DNA of 64,000 nucleotides from Liquorilactobacillus mali KCTC 3596 = DSM 20444 (GTDB taxonomy: Bacteria; Bacillota; Bacilli; Lactobacillales; Lactobacillaceae), in NCBI RefSeq assembly GCF_000260415.1, contig NZ_BACP01000062.1, forward strand, positions 1-64,000, in the 5' to 3' direction. The position numbers were made by a program, and so were the translations under genes. The notes under the pieces are model-generated. The model ran no database searches, had not been told where the DNA came from, and was given only the letters and a program-made list of their open reading frames with translations. This document shows positions 48,477 to 55,643 of this stretch, in pieces (the stretch's first letter is position 1; the number at the start of each line of letters is the position of its first letter).

Positions 48477-48725
48477 ATGAAAGAATATCGTGAAAATTAT
48501 TTGAGAATAATCTTGCCTGATAAGATCAAAAATACGAGAAAAGTGTTGTTTAGACATGAAGAAAATTTTCTGCCTATACACGTTCTTGTTGATCTCGACA
48601 ACCCAAGCGATACACGAGTTGGAGAACATATTAAAGACTTGTTGACTACTGAAGAGTGGGACGATGTTTTAAAAGATATCAGAGAAAAAGAAAAAACTGA
48701 ACAGATAGAAAAAGAAAAAAATTAA
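48477..48725 (+). CDS. Small charged protein (82 aa)
   Basis: MKEYRENYLRIILPDKIKNT, then a C-terminal Lys/Glu helix (DIREKEKTEQIEKEKN). AGGGTGG precedes ATG 48477. Unknown. Confidence 0.6.
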   Translation: MKEYRENYLRIILPDKIKNTRKVLFRHEENFLPIHVLVDLDNPSDTRVGEHIKDLLTTEEWDDVLKDIREKEKTEQIEKEKN

Positions 48726-48796
48726 AAATCGGACTAGTTTTGGCAGCTTAGAGGTTAATCAATTTTTAGGTGATTGGTCAAACATTAGCAGCTTAA

Positions 48797-48958
48797 ATGA
48801 ACGACCAGAGTTTGTTGGTACAAAAAATTTTTGAAGGTAAAGTTAAGGGGAATTGGCTGACCGATGAAAATGGTAAGCGACATAAGATTGATGCTAATCA
48901 AGTAGTTAGTTTTAAATTTTACGAGACAAAAGAAGATTTTGATAAAAGGAGAGCTTAA
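48797..48958 (+). CDS. Small hypothetical protein (53 aa)
   Basis: MNDQSLLVQKIFEGKVKGNW, then GKRHKIDANQVVSFKFYETK. A beta hairpin followed by a helix is plausible. The ribosome site is poor, but the frame runs to within two bases of the next start. Confidence 0.45.
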   Translation: MNDQSLLVQKIFEGKVKGNWLTDENGKRHKIDANQVVSFKFYETKEDFDKRRA

Positions 48959-48960
48959 TT

Positions 48961-49224
48961 ATGAAAATAATTTCACCCGTTGTTGCGAGAAATGTAGCAG
49001 ATAAAGTTAATAAAGCTCCTAAGATTGAGGAAGAAGACATGAAAAAAATTAATGAAATAATTACTTCATGTTCAGAAGAAGGGCAATACTGGTTCAGAAT
49101 AGTATCTAAAAGAATGGAAACTCCAATGGATGTTATTCAAGACGAATTATCAAGATTAGGTTACAGAGTGGGAGATGTAGAACCTCACGAAGAATTTATT
49201 GTAACTACATTTTGGTTTAAATAG
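48961..49224 (+). CDS. Hypothetical early protein (87 aa)
   Basis: MKIISPVVARNVADKVNKAP, then an acidic helix (KKINEIITSCSEEGQYWFRI). AAAGGAGAG lies at the end of the previous gene. Unknown. Confidence 0.65.
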   Translation: MKIISPVVARNVADKVNKAPKIEEEDMKKINEIITSCSEEGQYWFRIVSKRMETPMDVIQDELSRLGYRVGDVEPHEEFIVTTFWFK

Positions 49225-49238
49225 AGGAGGGTTTAGCT

Positions 49239-49463
49239 ATGGGAAAGAAGACGGGCAACGTATCACATATTAGATATATTATGAATAATGATCCAATAAA
49301 AGGAATTTTAACAGTTCATGATATGCGAGATATAGAGTTTATTGATGAAAGAGGAAATTGGTGGGAGACAGAAAGTCCAGTGAAAGAAGAGATTCACTAT
49401 ATACCAAAGTCAGAAGAATATTTTGATACATTAAAGGAATTAAAGCAGAAGTATAATGTATAA
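49239..49463 (+). CDS. Hypothetical early protein (74 aa)
   Basis: MGKKTGNVSHIRYIMNNDPI, beta-rich, then a helix at the end (EEYFDTLKELKQKYNV). GAGGAGGG precedes the start. Unknown. Confidence 0.65.
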   Translation: MGKKTGNVSHIRYIMNNDPIKGILTVHDMRDIEFIDERGNWWETESPVKEEIHYIPKSEEYFDTLKELKQKYNV

Positions 49464-49508
49464 TGTTACTAAGTAAAAATAATCAAAAAAATAAAGGGGA
49501 TAATAAAT

Positions 49509-49730
49509 ATGATTAATGCAAATTTTGGGGATTATGATTTAATTCAGGTTAACGATAATGAATTTAAGAAAGTATTTCATTCAAACACACAGGGAGTTGA
49601 AAGAACATTCTTCATTTCAGACAAAGACCTAGATTCATTTAAGTCTTTGATTGATGAAATTGAAGAAACAGAAGATTCAGACACTAAGTTCAACAATATC
49701 CAGTATATAGAAAATAACTTTTTAGTATAG
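49509..49730 (+). CDS. Hypothetical protein, paralogue of the 42189 gene
   Basis: 73 residues (MINANFGDYDLIQVNDNEFK), matching the 42189-42410 product over the first half at high identity and diverging later. AAAGGGGAT precedes the start. Duplicate gene in the early array. Confidence 0.75.
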   Translation: MINANFGDYDLIQVNDNEFKKVFHSNTQGVERTFFISDKDLDSFKSLIDEIEETEDSDTKFNNIQYIENNFLV

Positions 49731-49749
49731 TATCGAGTAAAAAGAATTT

Positions 49750-49802
49750 CTGCATAGTCTGGTGGCATAAGAAATTATTGTGGGTTCGATTCCTACTTGT
49801 GC
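49750..49802 (+). ncRNA. tRNA-like element H
   Basis: Stem TGCATA/TTGTGCA, CTGGTGGC, T-arm GTGGG-TTCGATT-CCTAC. The most divergent of the eight; downstream it has ATTAGTACAAAA instead of TTGTTACATAAA. Confidence 0.6.
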
Positions 49803-49835
49803 ATTAGTACAAAATAAAATGAGGAGTGATACATA

Positions 49836-50174
49836 ATGAAAAACAATATTGAAGAAATCTTTGCTGCAATGCAGAAACATGATTCATGCGCTATCTACTA
49901 TGAGGTTAGCGAAGATAATTTCTATTTGCAAATTGATCCAACAATGTACACAATGAATGAATTATTCAAGTCAGGAAACATTAAATATGTTGCTACAAAG
50001 AATGTACGTGGGTTTAATAATTCTAGTAAGAAAGAATTACTTAACAGAATGATTGTTCTTTGCAACAAATTAGGTTATAGTAATAGTATGAATATTAACA
50101 TTCAAATCGAAAAGCTAATCAAGGCTATGTATGTGTATGATATCTGCAAAAAAGAATTTTTGCAGATTGCTTAG
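49836..50174 (+). CDS. Hypothetical early protein (112 aa)
   Basis: MKNNIEEIFAAMQKHDSCAI, helical, ending KKEFLQIA. GAGGAGTGA precedes the ATG. A degenerate dispersed-site copy lies at 50082-50102, encoding NSMNINI. Its last codons use an AAAAAAGAATTTTT copy. Unknown. Confidence 0.65.
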   Translation: MKNNIEEIFAAMQKHDSCAIYYEVSEDNFYLQIDPTMYTMNELFKSGNIKYVATKNVRGFNNSSKKELLNRMIVLCNKLGYSNSMNINIQIEKLIKAMYVYDICKKEFLQIA

Positions 50175-50233
50175 TACGATATGGGCGATAAAATAACTAT
50201 TTTATCATTGGCAATAGGACATATTTTAAATAC

Positions 50234-50261
50234 TTGACTATACACGTGTCCCGTGTATAAT
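50234..50261 (+). promoter_or_regulatory. higBA promoter with operator palindrome
   Basis: TTGACT, 16-base spacer, TATAAT. TATACACG-TGTCC-CGTGTATA (50239-50259) is a perfect 8-bp inverted repeat filling the spacer and covering the -10 box, as expected for autorepression by the antitoxin. Confidence 0.8.
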
Positions 50262-50293
50262 ACATATTAAGATAAGGTAAGGTAAGTAAGACT

Positions 50294-50578
50294 ATGATAA
50301 AGAATTTTGCTGACAAGGAAACAGAGAAAATATACAATGGTAATTTTTCAAAAAAGCTGCCTCAAAATATTCAGAAAAGAGCTTTGACCAAACTTATGAT
50401 GATCGAAAGCTCAATGAACATTAATGATTTACGTGTGCCACCATCGAACCACTTAGAAAAACTGGTGGGAGATAGAGAGGGGCAATACAGCATAGCAATT
50501 AATGATCAATATAGAATTTGTTTTACACTTGAAGATATGAATGATTTCTATGATGTAGAGATAGTAGATTATCATTAA
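50294..50578 (+). CDS. higB: HigB-type toxin (RelE superfamily)
   Basis: A 94-residue mRNA interferase of the plasmid-maintenance killer type: MIKNFADKETEKIYNGNFSK, then QNIQKRALTKLMMIESSMNI, DLRVPPSNHLEKLVGDREGQ, YSIAINDQYRICF. The basic and aromatic residues near the end (QYRICF) fit the active site. It is cotranscribed 14 bp ahead of its antitoxin, toxin first as in higBA. It may stabilise the extrachromosomal prophage or act in phage defence. Confidence 0.88.
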   Translation: MIKNFADKETEKIYNGNFSKKLPQNIQKRALTKLMMIESSMNINDLRVPPSNHLEKLVGDREGQYSIAINDQYRICFTLEDMNDFYDVEIVDYH

Positions 50579-50592
50579 AGGAGAGATATATT

Positions 50593-50889
50593 ATGGAGAA
50601 AATTCCAACACCAAAAATGAGTGAAATTTTAAAAGAAGAATTTATGCAACCATTAAATCTGACCGCATATTCTTTAGCAAAAAATATAAATGTTCCTGTA
50701 TCTAGGATTCAGGATATAGTACATGACCGTAGAAAGATTACGGTAGATACTTCCGTAAGATTAGGAAGATTTTTGGGTACGTCTGATCAATATTTTTTAA
50801 ATATACAGAATGATATTGATCTAAGAAATGCAAAAAATGACAATAGCGAGGATTACGATAAAATAAAAAATTTCCAGCCTTTATGCTAG
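50593..50889 (+). CDS. higA: HigA-type antitoxin (XRE family)
   Basis: 98 residues: MEKIPTPKMSEILKEEFMQP, a helix-turn-helix with YSLAKNINVPVSRIQDIVHD, and GRFLGTSDQYFLNIQNDIDL. It would neutralise HigB and repress the promoter by its palindrome. A terminator follows. Confidence 0.88.
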   Translation: MEKIPTPKMSEILKEEFMQPLNLTAYSLAKNINVPVSRIQDIVHDRRKITVDTSVRLGRFLGTSDQYFLNIQNDIDLRNAKNDNSEDYDKIKNFQPLC

Positions 50890-50899
50890 TAATTTAAAA

Positions 50900-50928
50900 A
50901 TAGGGTTACCAAAAACCTTATTTTTTTA
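50900..50928 (+). terminator. Terminator after higBA
   Basis: AGGGTT and AACCTT arms with a short A-rich loop, followed by ATTTTTTT. Confidence 0.75.
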
Positions 50929-50932
50929 TTGT

Positions 50933-50952
50933 AATAGTAGTAATATTGACAT
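50933..50952 (+). promoter_or_regulatory. Dispersed 20-bp site, exact
   Basis: AATAGTAGTAATATTGACAT, between the higBA terminator and the ribosome site of the 242-aa gene, 22 bp before the start. Confidence 0.85.
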
Positions 50953-50973
50953 AAAATTTAGGAGTGAAGTCGA

Positions 50974-51702
50974 GTGAAAAAAAGAATTGCAAAGAAAAAA
51001 TATTCAGTAGAAAAGAAAAATGATTATCTGAAGTTTATACATGAATTGGGAGACATTGTACTCACACACTACTTTGATAATCCAGTTTGGCGACCACACG
51101 ATTACGATAATTATGAAAAACTGTTCAGGATCAACATGTACATAAGGCAAATTTCTTGTACTATTAAGCCAAGAAATTTTAATGACGTGTATAAGATTGG
51201 TCTGTTTGTCGGAAGAGATGAACAAGACAATATCACGTATCGCCTCTATTTAGACACTCTTGATGCAGCAGATTTTACAAGATATGATGAGAGCCTGTTG
51301 ACTATTGAGGGCGTTTTTGAACCAAACCATCTCAAATACGATATCGCAACTATCAAGGACTATATGTTACTTCATTATCTGGAAGATAAAAAAGAAATTC
51401 TTGGCCGTAGTACAGAAGATATTAATAATTTCAATAAAATTATTGACAATATTATTGAAGCAAAGAAGTGTGTCGGTGCTTCGGAAGTTGGTATCAAAGT
51501 AGAAAAGAATGCGAGTCCCGACATGGAATTATTCTTTTATGGGGTATCTAGTGAAGAGGGCGATAAGTTATCAGATATAATATATGGAGATAATTATTGG
51601 AAAAAATTTAGTAATTTTTATCATTCTGTAGAATATACCTTCTCTTATGAGGAAAGAAGAATGCGTAAAAGTGATCAAGGTAATTATCAATATATCTTAT
51701 AG
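50974..51702 (+). CDS. Hypothetical protein (242 aa)
   Basis: GTG start with TTAGGAGTGA upstream. Basic N-terminus (MKKRIAKKKYSVEKKNDYLK), then an alpha/beta body with acidic residues (DIVLTHYFDNPVWRPHDYDN, TIEGVFEPNHLKYDIATIKD). No recognised domain. It is flanked on both sides by exact dispersed sites; the downstream one begins at its stop (TAG TAG TAA). Confidence 0.7.
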   Translation: MKKRIAKKKYSVEKKNDYLKFIHELGDIVLTHYFDNPVWRPHDYDNYEKLFRINMYIRQISCTIKPRNFNDVYKIGLFVGRDEQDNITYRLYLDTLDAADFTRYDESLLTIEGVFEPNHLKYDIATIKDYMLLHYLEDKKEILGRSTEDINNFNKIIDNIIEAKKCVGASEVGIKVEKNASPDMELFFYGVSSEEGDKLSDIIYGDNYWKKFSNFYHSVEYTFSYEERRMRKSDQGNYQYIL

Positions 51703-51718
51703 TAGTAATATTGACATG
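51699..51718 (+). promoter_or_regulatory. Dispersed 20-bp site, exact, abutting a ribosome site
   Basis: TATAGTAGTAATATTGACAT, directly followed by GGAGGA of the zinc-finger gene. Being inside a transcribed stretch, a bound protein here would act as a roadblock or cover the ribosome site. Confidence 0.85.
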
Positions 51719-51728
51719 GAGGAATAAA

Positions 51729-52004
51729 ATGATAACGAAAAAGTATTACACAAAGTGCAAATTGTGTGGTAAAGAAATCAATATCACTAGTGGAAATGCG
51801 GTGTTTGATCGTCACTTATCGACTCACAATAATCCGATAGGCAGAAATTGTAATCAATGGTATAAAGACTATTTCAAACGGGACAAACACACTTGTGTAT
51901 GTAAATTATGTGATAAGGAATTTTACCATGATAATTTATATTCTTGGTCTAGTGAGCAGTATGTTAAGCATCTAAAAAATGAACATAGTATTACAAAAAA
52001 TTAG
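51729..52004 (+). CDS. Two-zinc-finger protein
   Basis: 91 residues from ATG 51729. Two C2H2-like units: CKLCGKEI...FDRHLSTH and CKLCDKEF...YVKHLKNEH, with an extra Cys pair possibility near HTCVCKLC. Such double fingers are rare in phages and suggest DNA or protein binding. The gene sits directly behind a dispersed-site copy, so it may belong to that regulon. Confidence 0.7.
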   Translation: MITKKYYTKCKLCGKEINITSGNAVFDRHLSTHNNPIGRNCNQWYKDYFKRDKHTCVCKLCDKEFYHDNLYSWSSEQYVKHLKNEHSITKN

Positions 52005-52036
52005 CAACATGAAAAAGAATTTTTAGGAGGAAAAGT

Positions 52037-52720
52037 ATGAGATATGACAATGTAGGTAAGATAGTTGTAAATAGAGTAACAGGACGTGAGCGTTTAGTAG
52101 GAGAAGAATTTGACGCTAATTCTTTTGTATCTATTACACTTTATGGTGGCAACGTTGTTAAAGACGGAATCACAGGTCGTGATGAAATCTTTAACAATTT
52201 GTCGGATAGAATAGTGGAGCTAGAGCTTTCTCCGAGACAGTGGGGAGAATTTGTGAGTTCTTTTGGTGTTGGCTGTGGTACTACTTGCACAATTAGAAGT
52301 GCTACTGGTCGTAAGATTGAAAATAAATATGTTACACCTAATTCATTAGAGCGAAGTGAACATACTATTAACCATGTTTTAAATGAAAAATTAAAAGATT
52401 TTTCTGAAAAACAAGAAGTCATAGAAGAAATTCTTGAAAAAAAAAGTATTGGAAAAGCAGATAGAGAAAAATTAGGAGCATTGTATGCTGACTTTGATAA
52501 TTTTCTATCTTCCACAATTCCATATATTAAGCAGAATTTAAGAGAAGAAGCTGATGATGTTTTAAGTAGTGCAGAGACACAATTTAAGCATGATCTTAAT
52601 CTTATTACAAACCAATATGGGGAAAGAACTATTAGTGAAAAAGTTAAAAATTGGGAGAATGGAGCGCTAGATGTGATATCGGAACATGGTTCATCGGAGG
52701 TTGAGAACGTATGGGGATAA
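52037..52720 (+). CDS. Coiled-coil hypothetical protein (227 aa)
   Basis: MRYDNVGKIVVNRVTGRERL; the first half is beta-rich (VELELSPRQWGEFVSSFGVG, GCGTTCTIRSATG). The second half is a long helix with heptads (FSEKQEVIEEILEKKSIGKA). AGGAGG precedes the start. It overlaps the next gene. Unknown function. Confidence 0.7.
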   Translation: MRYDNVGKIVVNRVTGRERLVGEEFDANSFVSITLYGGNVVKDGITGRDEIFNNLSDRIVELELSPRQWGEFVSSFGVGCGTTCTIRSATGRKIENKYVTPNSLERSEHTINHVLNEKLKDFSEKQEVIEEILEKKSIGKADREKLGALYADFDNFLSSTIPYIKQNLREEADDVLSSAETQFKHDLNLITNQYGERTISEKVKNWENGALDVISEHGSSEVENVWG

Positions 52721-52977
52721 AAAGATTTATTAATTATATAAGAGCTATGCGAAAGATAGATTCGCTCATAGAGAAAGGTTGGAATATAACCTATGAGATA
52801 GTTGATCAAAAAGAGAATGGTACTAAGGATATTACAGGTGTCGATTACACAGTCTCATCTTATGTGGAATCGCCAGAAATGAATCCATATGAAGGCTCTT
52901 ATTTGGACTGTTATCAGGCTTCATTTAATACGCTCGAAGAAATGTATATATGGTTGGCAGACAATATAAAGGAGTGA
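52711..52977 (+). CDS. Hypothetical protein (88 aa)
   Basis: MGIKRFINYIRAMRKIDSLI; amphipathic basic N-terminus, then alpha/beta. It overlaps the previous stop by 10 bp. Unknown. Confidence 0.65.
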   Translation: MGIKRFINYIRAMRKIDSLIEKGWNITYEIVDQKENGTKDITGVDYTVSSYVESPEMNPYEGSYLDCYQASFNTLEEMYIWLADNIKE

Positions 52978-52982
52978 TAACT

Positions 52983-53357
52983 TTGAGTGAATATAGAAAA
53001 CTTGGACAGAAAGAATTACTTTCAATAAATATTCTTCTTGATACAGGAGAACCCGATGATTGGTTCCCAGTTTTTACAAAGTTATTTGGTAATGGAGTTT
53101 GCGCACAATTCTTTGATGAGAAAGACAATTGTGACGAGTATTGCCCTCTAAGGATAAGATTGAGTGACGAAAATGGTTACAGAACCTTAACAATCGAACA
53201 GTTGCTAACGTTACAGATTAGAATGAAAAATGAATATGACGGACGTTGGTATTGGTGTCCTGTATTTGTTAGAGGTAGGAACGGTATATATCTTAATTTC
53301 TTTGATGGGGAAGACGAAAAGGATTGTAAGAGAATGCTAAGAATAAAAGAATTTTAG
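52983..53357 (+). CDS. Cys/Trp-rich hypothetical protein (124 aa)
   Basis: TTG 52983 follows AAGGAGTGA. MSEYRKLGQKELLSINILLD, then FGNGVCAQFFDEKDNCDEYC with three Cys that might bind metal, and YDGRWYWCPVFVRG. Unknown. Confidence 0.65.
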   Translation: MSEYRKLGQKELLSINILLDTGEPDDWFPVFTKLFGNGVCAQFFDEKDNCDEYCPLRIRLSDENGYRTLTIEQLLTLQIRMKNEYDGRWYWCPVFVRGRNGIYLNFFDGEDEKDCKRMLRIKEF

Positions 53358-53367
53358 GGGGTAAAAT

Positions 53368-53661
53368 ATGAGTCCAATTGATTTTGCTGAAAGATTTGAG
53401 GTAGTAGAAGTCACAAAGAACATTGAAGAGAGAGTTGACTTACGATCTCTAAAAGAAATTCCTAGTGATTACTTTGATAATGTACCAGCGTTAATCTGTG
53501 AGATTCCAAACATGGCAGATGAGAATAAGAAAGTAGAAACAAACTATGGTAAAGCCGTATATTCCTATGATGTTTACGACAATAAGAATGACAATTTTAT
53601 CAAAACTGGAATGACATTAGCACAATTAGTTACCTTCATTGTTGAAAGTACAAAAGAATAA
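53368..53661 (+). CDS. Last gene of the early array (97 aa)
   Basis: MSPIDFAERFEVVEVTKNIE, acidic, with a YDVYDNKNDNFIKTGMTLAQ segment. AGGGGGT precedes it, and a terminator follows 9 bp after its stop, closing the long operon. Unknown. Confidence 0.65.
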   Translation: MSPIDFAERFEVVEVTKNIEERVDLRSLKEIPSDYFDNVPALICEIPNMADENKKVETNYGKAVYSYDVYDNKNDNFIKTGMTLAQLVTFIVESTKE

Positions 53662-53670
53662 TATATTAAA

Positions 53671-53693
53671 CCACTTTATAGTGGCTTTTTTAT
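53671..53693 (+). terminator. Terminator closing the early operon
   Basis: CCACT-TTATA-GTGG-type hairpin followed by CTTTTTTATTTT. Confidence 0.85.
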
Positions 53694-53694
53694 T

Positions 53695-53749
53695 TTAATT
53701 ATAATTCAATTTAATACTTGACTAAAATACTAAATTGAATTATAATTAA
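53695..53749 (+). promoter_or_regulatory. Promoter embedded in a perfect 19-bp inverted repeat
   Basis: TTAATTATAATTCAATTTA (53695-53713), 17-bp spacer, then its exact reverse complement (53731-53749). The promoter TTGACT, 17 bp, TATAAT (53718-53746) starts in the spacer and its -10 lies in the right arm. A dimeric repressor bound here would shut the following regulatory operon. Confidence 0.85.
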
Positions 53750-53778
53750 AATAAATCAAGGGGAATGAGGTATATAGC

Positions 53779-54428
53779 ATGAGTTCTGATAAAAGCGACA
53801 CATTGGAATTACTAATTGAATTTAAAAAGAAATTTACAAGCTAGGCTTAGAAAAAACACCATCAAAAACATTGTATCAAGAAAAATATACGAGAGGAGCA
53901 GCTCCATCTCCAACTACCTTGTTGAACAGAACAGGTAAGACATGGAAAGAGATCTTAGAGCTGATAGGTATAAAAGATTTCAAGAGGGTCAAAGTTAGAG
54001 ATACTAGCAACATGGGAAGACCAGAGAAGGTATATGACATTGAGAAAAATGTTGTTAGGCAACAGTTGGAAGAGTTTTTTAAGGTAAACAGAAACGTTAA
54101 GACTCAAAAGGAATTTAAAGAGCTGCTGAAACAAGATAAGAATATGCCTTCATTTGGTAAGATTTACAATTATGGGTACAATTGGAGTTATATCAAAGAA
54201 AACATATTGAAAGTTGGCGAAGAGGATAAACGAAGTAAAATGTTAGAGCAAGTAGTATATTTTTTGACAAAAGAGAAATATGATACAGAATCAATCAATC
54301 AATTTAGCTTAGGCAAGATATTACAAGAACAGAGTGAGTTACCTTCTATTGCTACGTTATATCACCATAAAATTGCTCTAAAAGACATCAAAGAAATGAT
54401 GAATGGTAATAATATAAGTTCACGTTAG
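53779..54428 (+). pseudogene. Frameshifted repeat protein (homing-endonuclease-associated-repeat-like)
   Basis: ATG 53779 (MSSDKSDTLELLIEFKKKFTS) stops at 53842, but the frame one base back is open from 53826 and continues KEIYKLGLEKTPSKTLYQEK to 54428. The junction is an A/T-rich run around 53824-53834, so a single-base indel or a -1 frameshift joins the two. The joined ~216 residues hold three ~60-residue units, each with a helix, a PS-x-x-T/K/L turn and W/Y-x-x/L-K-x-I/M, like homing-endonuclease-associated DNA-binding repeats. It heads the probable lysogeny-control operon. Confidence 0.6.
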
Positions 54429-54442
54429 AACCTAAAACGTGA
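54420..54442 (+). other. Hairpin over the stop of the repeat protein
   Basis: TTCACGTT and AACGTGA arms. No T-run follows, so this is an attenuator or RNA stabiliser rather than a clear terminator. About 20 bp later, TATTGACATTTATGTG resembles the second half of the dispersed site and offers a TTGACA box. Confidence 0.45.
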
Positions 54443-54508
54443 GTTCTTGAAAGAAACATATTGACATTTATGTGATAGAGGGTTAAATTAATCTCAGGAG
54501 GAATTGAA

Positions 54509-55558
54509 ATGATAAAAACAATGGAAGAGTCCAAAATATCCAATGCTTTTGATAGCTTTATTGAAACTCGAAGGACGGCAAGCACGAAGAAAAAATATAA
54601 ATTCTGTGTTGACAAGTTCTTCATTGACTTATTCGGAGTAGATACAAAGCACATCAAAAAAGAACTTATTCTCACAATGAGCTATGGTATGGTGTTTAAA
54701 GACTTCATTAAAGCAGAAAGAGAAAAAGGAGTCAAGGATTCGACTATTGCGACAAATCTTCATATTGTTTCATCATTCTTTGATCATTTAGGTAAAGAGA
54801 ACGTTTATCCCGATGTCAACATTGTTAAGATTAAAAAAGACTATTTGAACACTAATGTATTAATAGACGACATTGAACATATTAATCCTATGAGCAAGAA
54901 AGACTTAGAGAATCTTAAAAAGTGGTTGACTGATAGGCAGTACAAATCTGACAATAATAGAATTGGTGAGAAGTATGCTATGTTGGTAGATTTTATGTTT
55001 GTTACTGCAATTCGTAGTACAGCCACATTTAAGATTAAGTGGGATCAGTTCCAAGTAATAGAATGGAATGGTTCTAAATTTGCAAAATTAATTGTGGTAG
55101 ATAAGGGTGTTAAGAAAAACGTTAAATTCTTGCCATATCAATACTATCAAAAGATGGTCAATGTTCTATATAAGGGCGATGATAATGAATATATTTTTGG
55201 AGATTTGAATAAAAATAACTTAGTTCATTACATGGATCAGTTTAGTGTAGAGTTCGACAAGAAGATTACACCTCATTCATTGAAAGTAGGTGCTGGTACT
55301 TACGTTTATTCTATTACAAAGGATATCGTGAAGACATCAAGATTTCTTGACCACGAGAGCGTTGAAACAACGATGAAGTATATTCGTGATAATGGGAATC
55401 CCAATGAATCAGGAAGTGTAATTGCAAGTCGTAACAATGATTATTCTAAACTGAAAGAATTATCAAATGAACAATTGCTTTCGATTATTAGCAGACGAGA
55501 TGAATTAAAAAATATTATTTATACAGAAGGTATACAGCTTGGTTATATTAAGGAGTAG
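54509..55558 (+). CDS. Tyrosine recombinase-like protein with altered HxxR motif
   Basis: 349 residues, AGGAGG before ATG 54509. An N-terminal SAM-like domain (about 10-110) and a catalytic-type domain with R169 (VTAIRSTATF), H256-S-L-K259 (the second Arg is Lys), H282 (FLDHESVETTMKY) and Y291. The Arg-to-Lys change may weaken but not necessarily abolish catalysis. The SPbeta lysogeny region also encodes several integrase-like proteins in a row, one being its master repressor. This one could be integrase, resolvase or regulator. Confidence 0.75.
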   Translation: MIKTMEESKISNAFDSFIETRRTASTKKKYKFCVDKFFIDLFGVDTKHIKKELILTMSYGMVFKDFIKAEREKGVKDSTIATNLHIVSSFFDHLGKENVYPDVNIVKIKKDYLNTNVLIDDIEHINPMSKKDLENLKKWLTDRQYKSDNNRIGEKYAMLVDFMFVTAIRSTATFKIKWDQFQVIEWNGSKFAKLIVVDKGVKKNVKFLPYQYYQKMVNVLYKGDDNEYIFGDLNKNNLVHYMDQFSVEFDKKITPHSLKVGAGTYVYSITKDIVKTSRFLDHESVETTMKYIRDNGNPNESGSVIASRNNDYSKLKELSNEQLLSIISRRDELKNIIYTEGIQLGYIKE

Positions 55559-55643
55559 TTTTAAATATTAACATAAATATCAAAATGTTGATTTGCGGAC
55601 ATCAATTGTTTATACTGTTTATATTAACTAGGAGGTAAGTTTT
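55559..55643 (+). promoter_or_regulatory. Intergenic half-site pair before the second recombinase-like gene
   Basis: AAATATTAACAT (55564) and ATGTTGATTT (55583) face each other and both match the right half of the dispersed site (ATATTRACAT). They lie 60-80 bp before the start, so the product of the gene or its neighbour may act here. Confidence 0.4.

Larger units (their letters stand above)
41336..53356 (+). repeat. Recurrent AAAAAGAATTTTTAG spacer between small genes
   Basis: A short element, AAAAAGAATTTTTAG often extended by TCAAAAATAAA, follows most stop codons in this region. Copies lie near 41342, 42148, 42426, 43077, 43627, 44128, 44481, 45117, 45184, 46298, 46659, 47087, 48436, 49739, 52014 and 53348. 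A5-GAA-T5 can form a tiny hairpin. Copies run straight into either a GGAGG site or a tRNA-like element. They may be weak terminators, RNA processing sites or recombination homology. Confidence 0.75.

Noticed and set aside
40654-49802. True tRNA genes
   Set aside because: The elements lack an anticodon arm, full acceptor stem and CCA, so they are called tRNA-like only. No complete tRNA was seen elsewhere.
52141-52809. 222-codon minus-strand frame
   Set aside because: It lies opposite a well-formed gene with a ribosome site and has shadow-type Ser/Phe/Leu composition.
53871-54428. Independent gene starting at TTG 53871
   Set aside because: The frame is open further upstream to 53826, no ribosome site precedes the TTG, and the first repeat unit would be cut; a frameshifted longer gene fits better.
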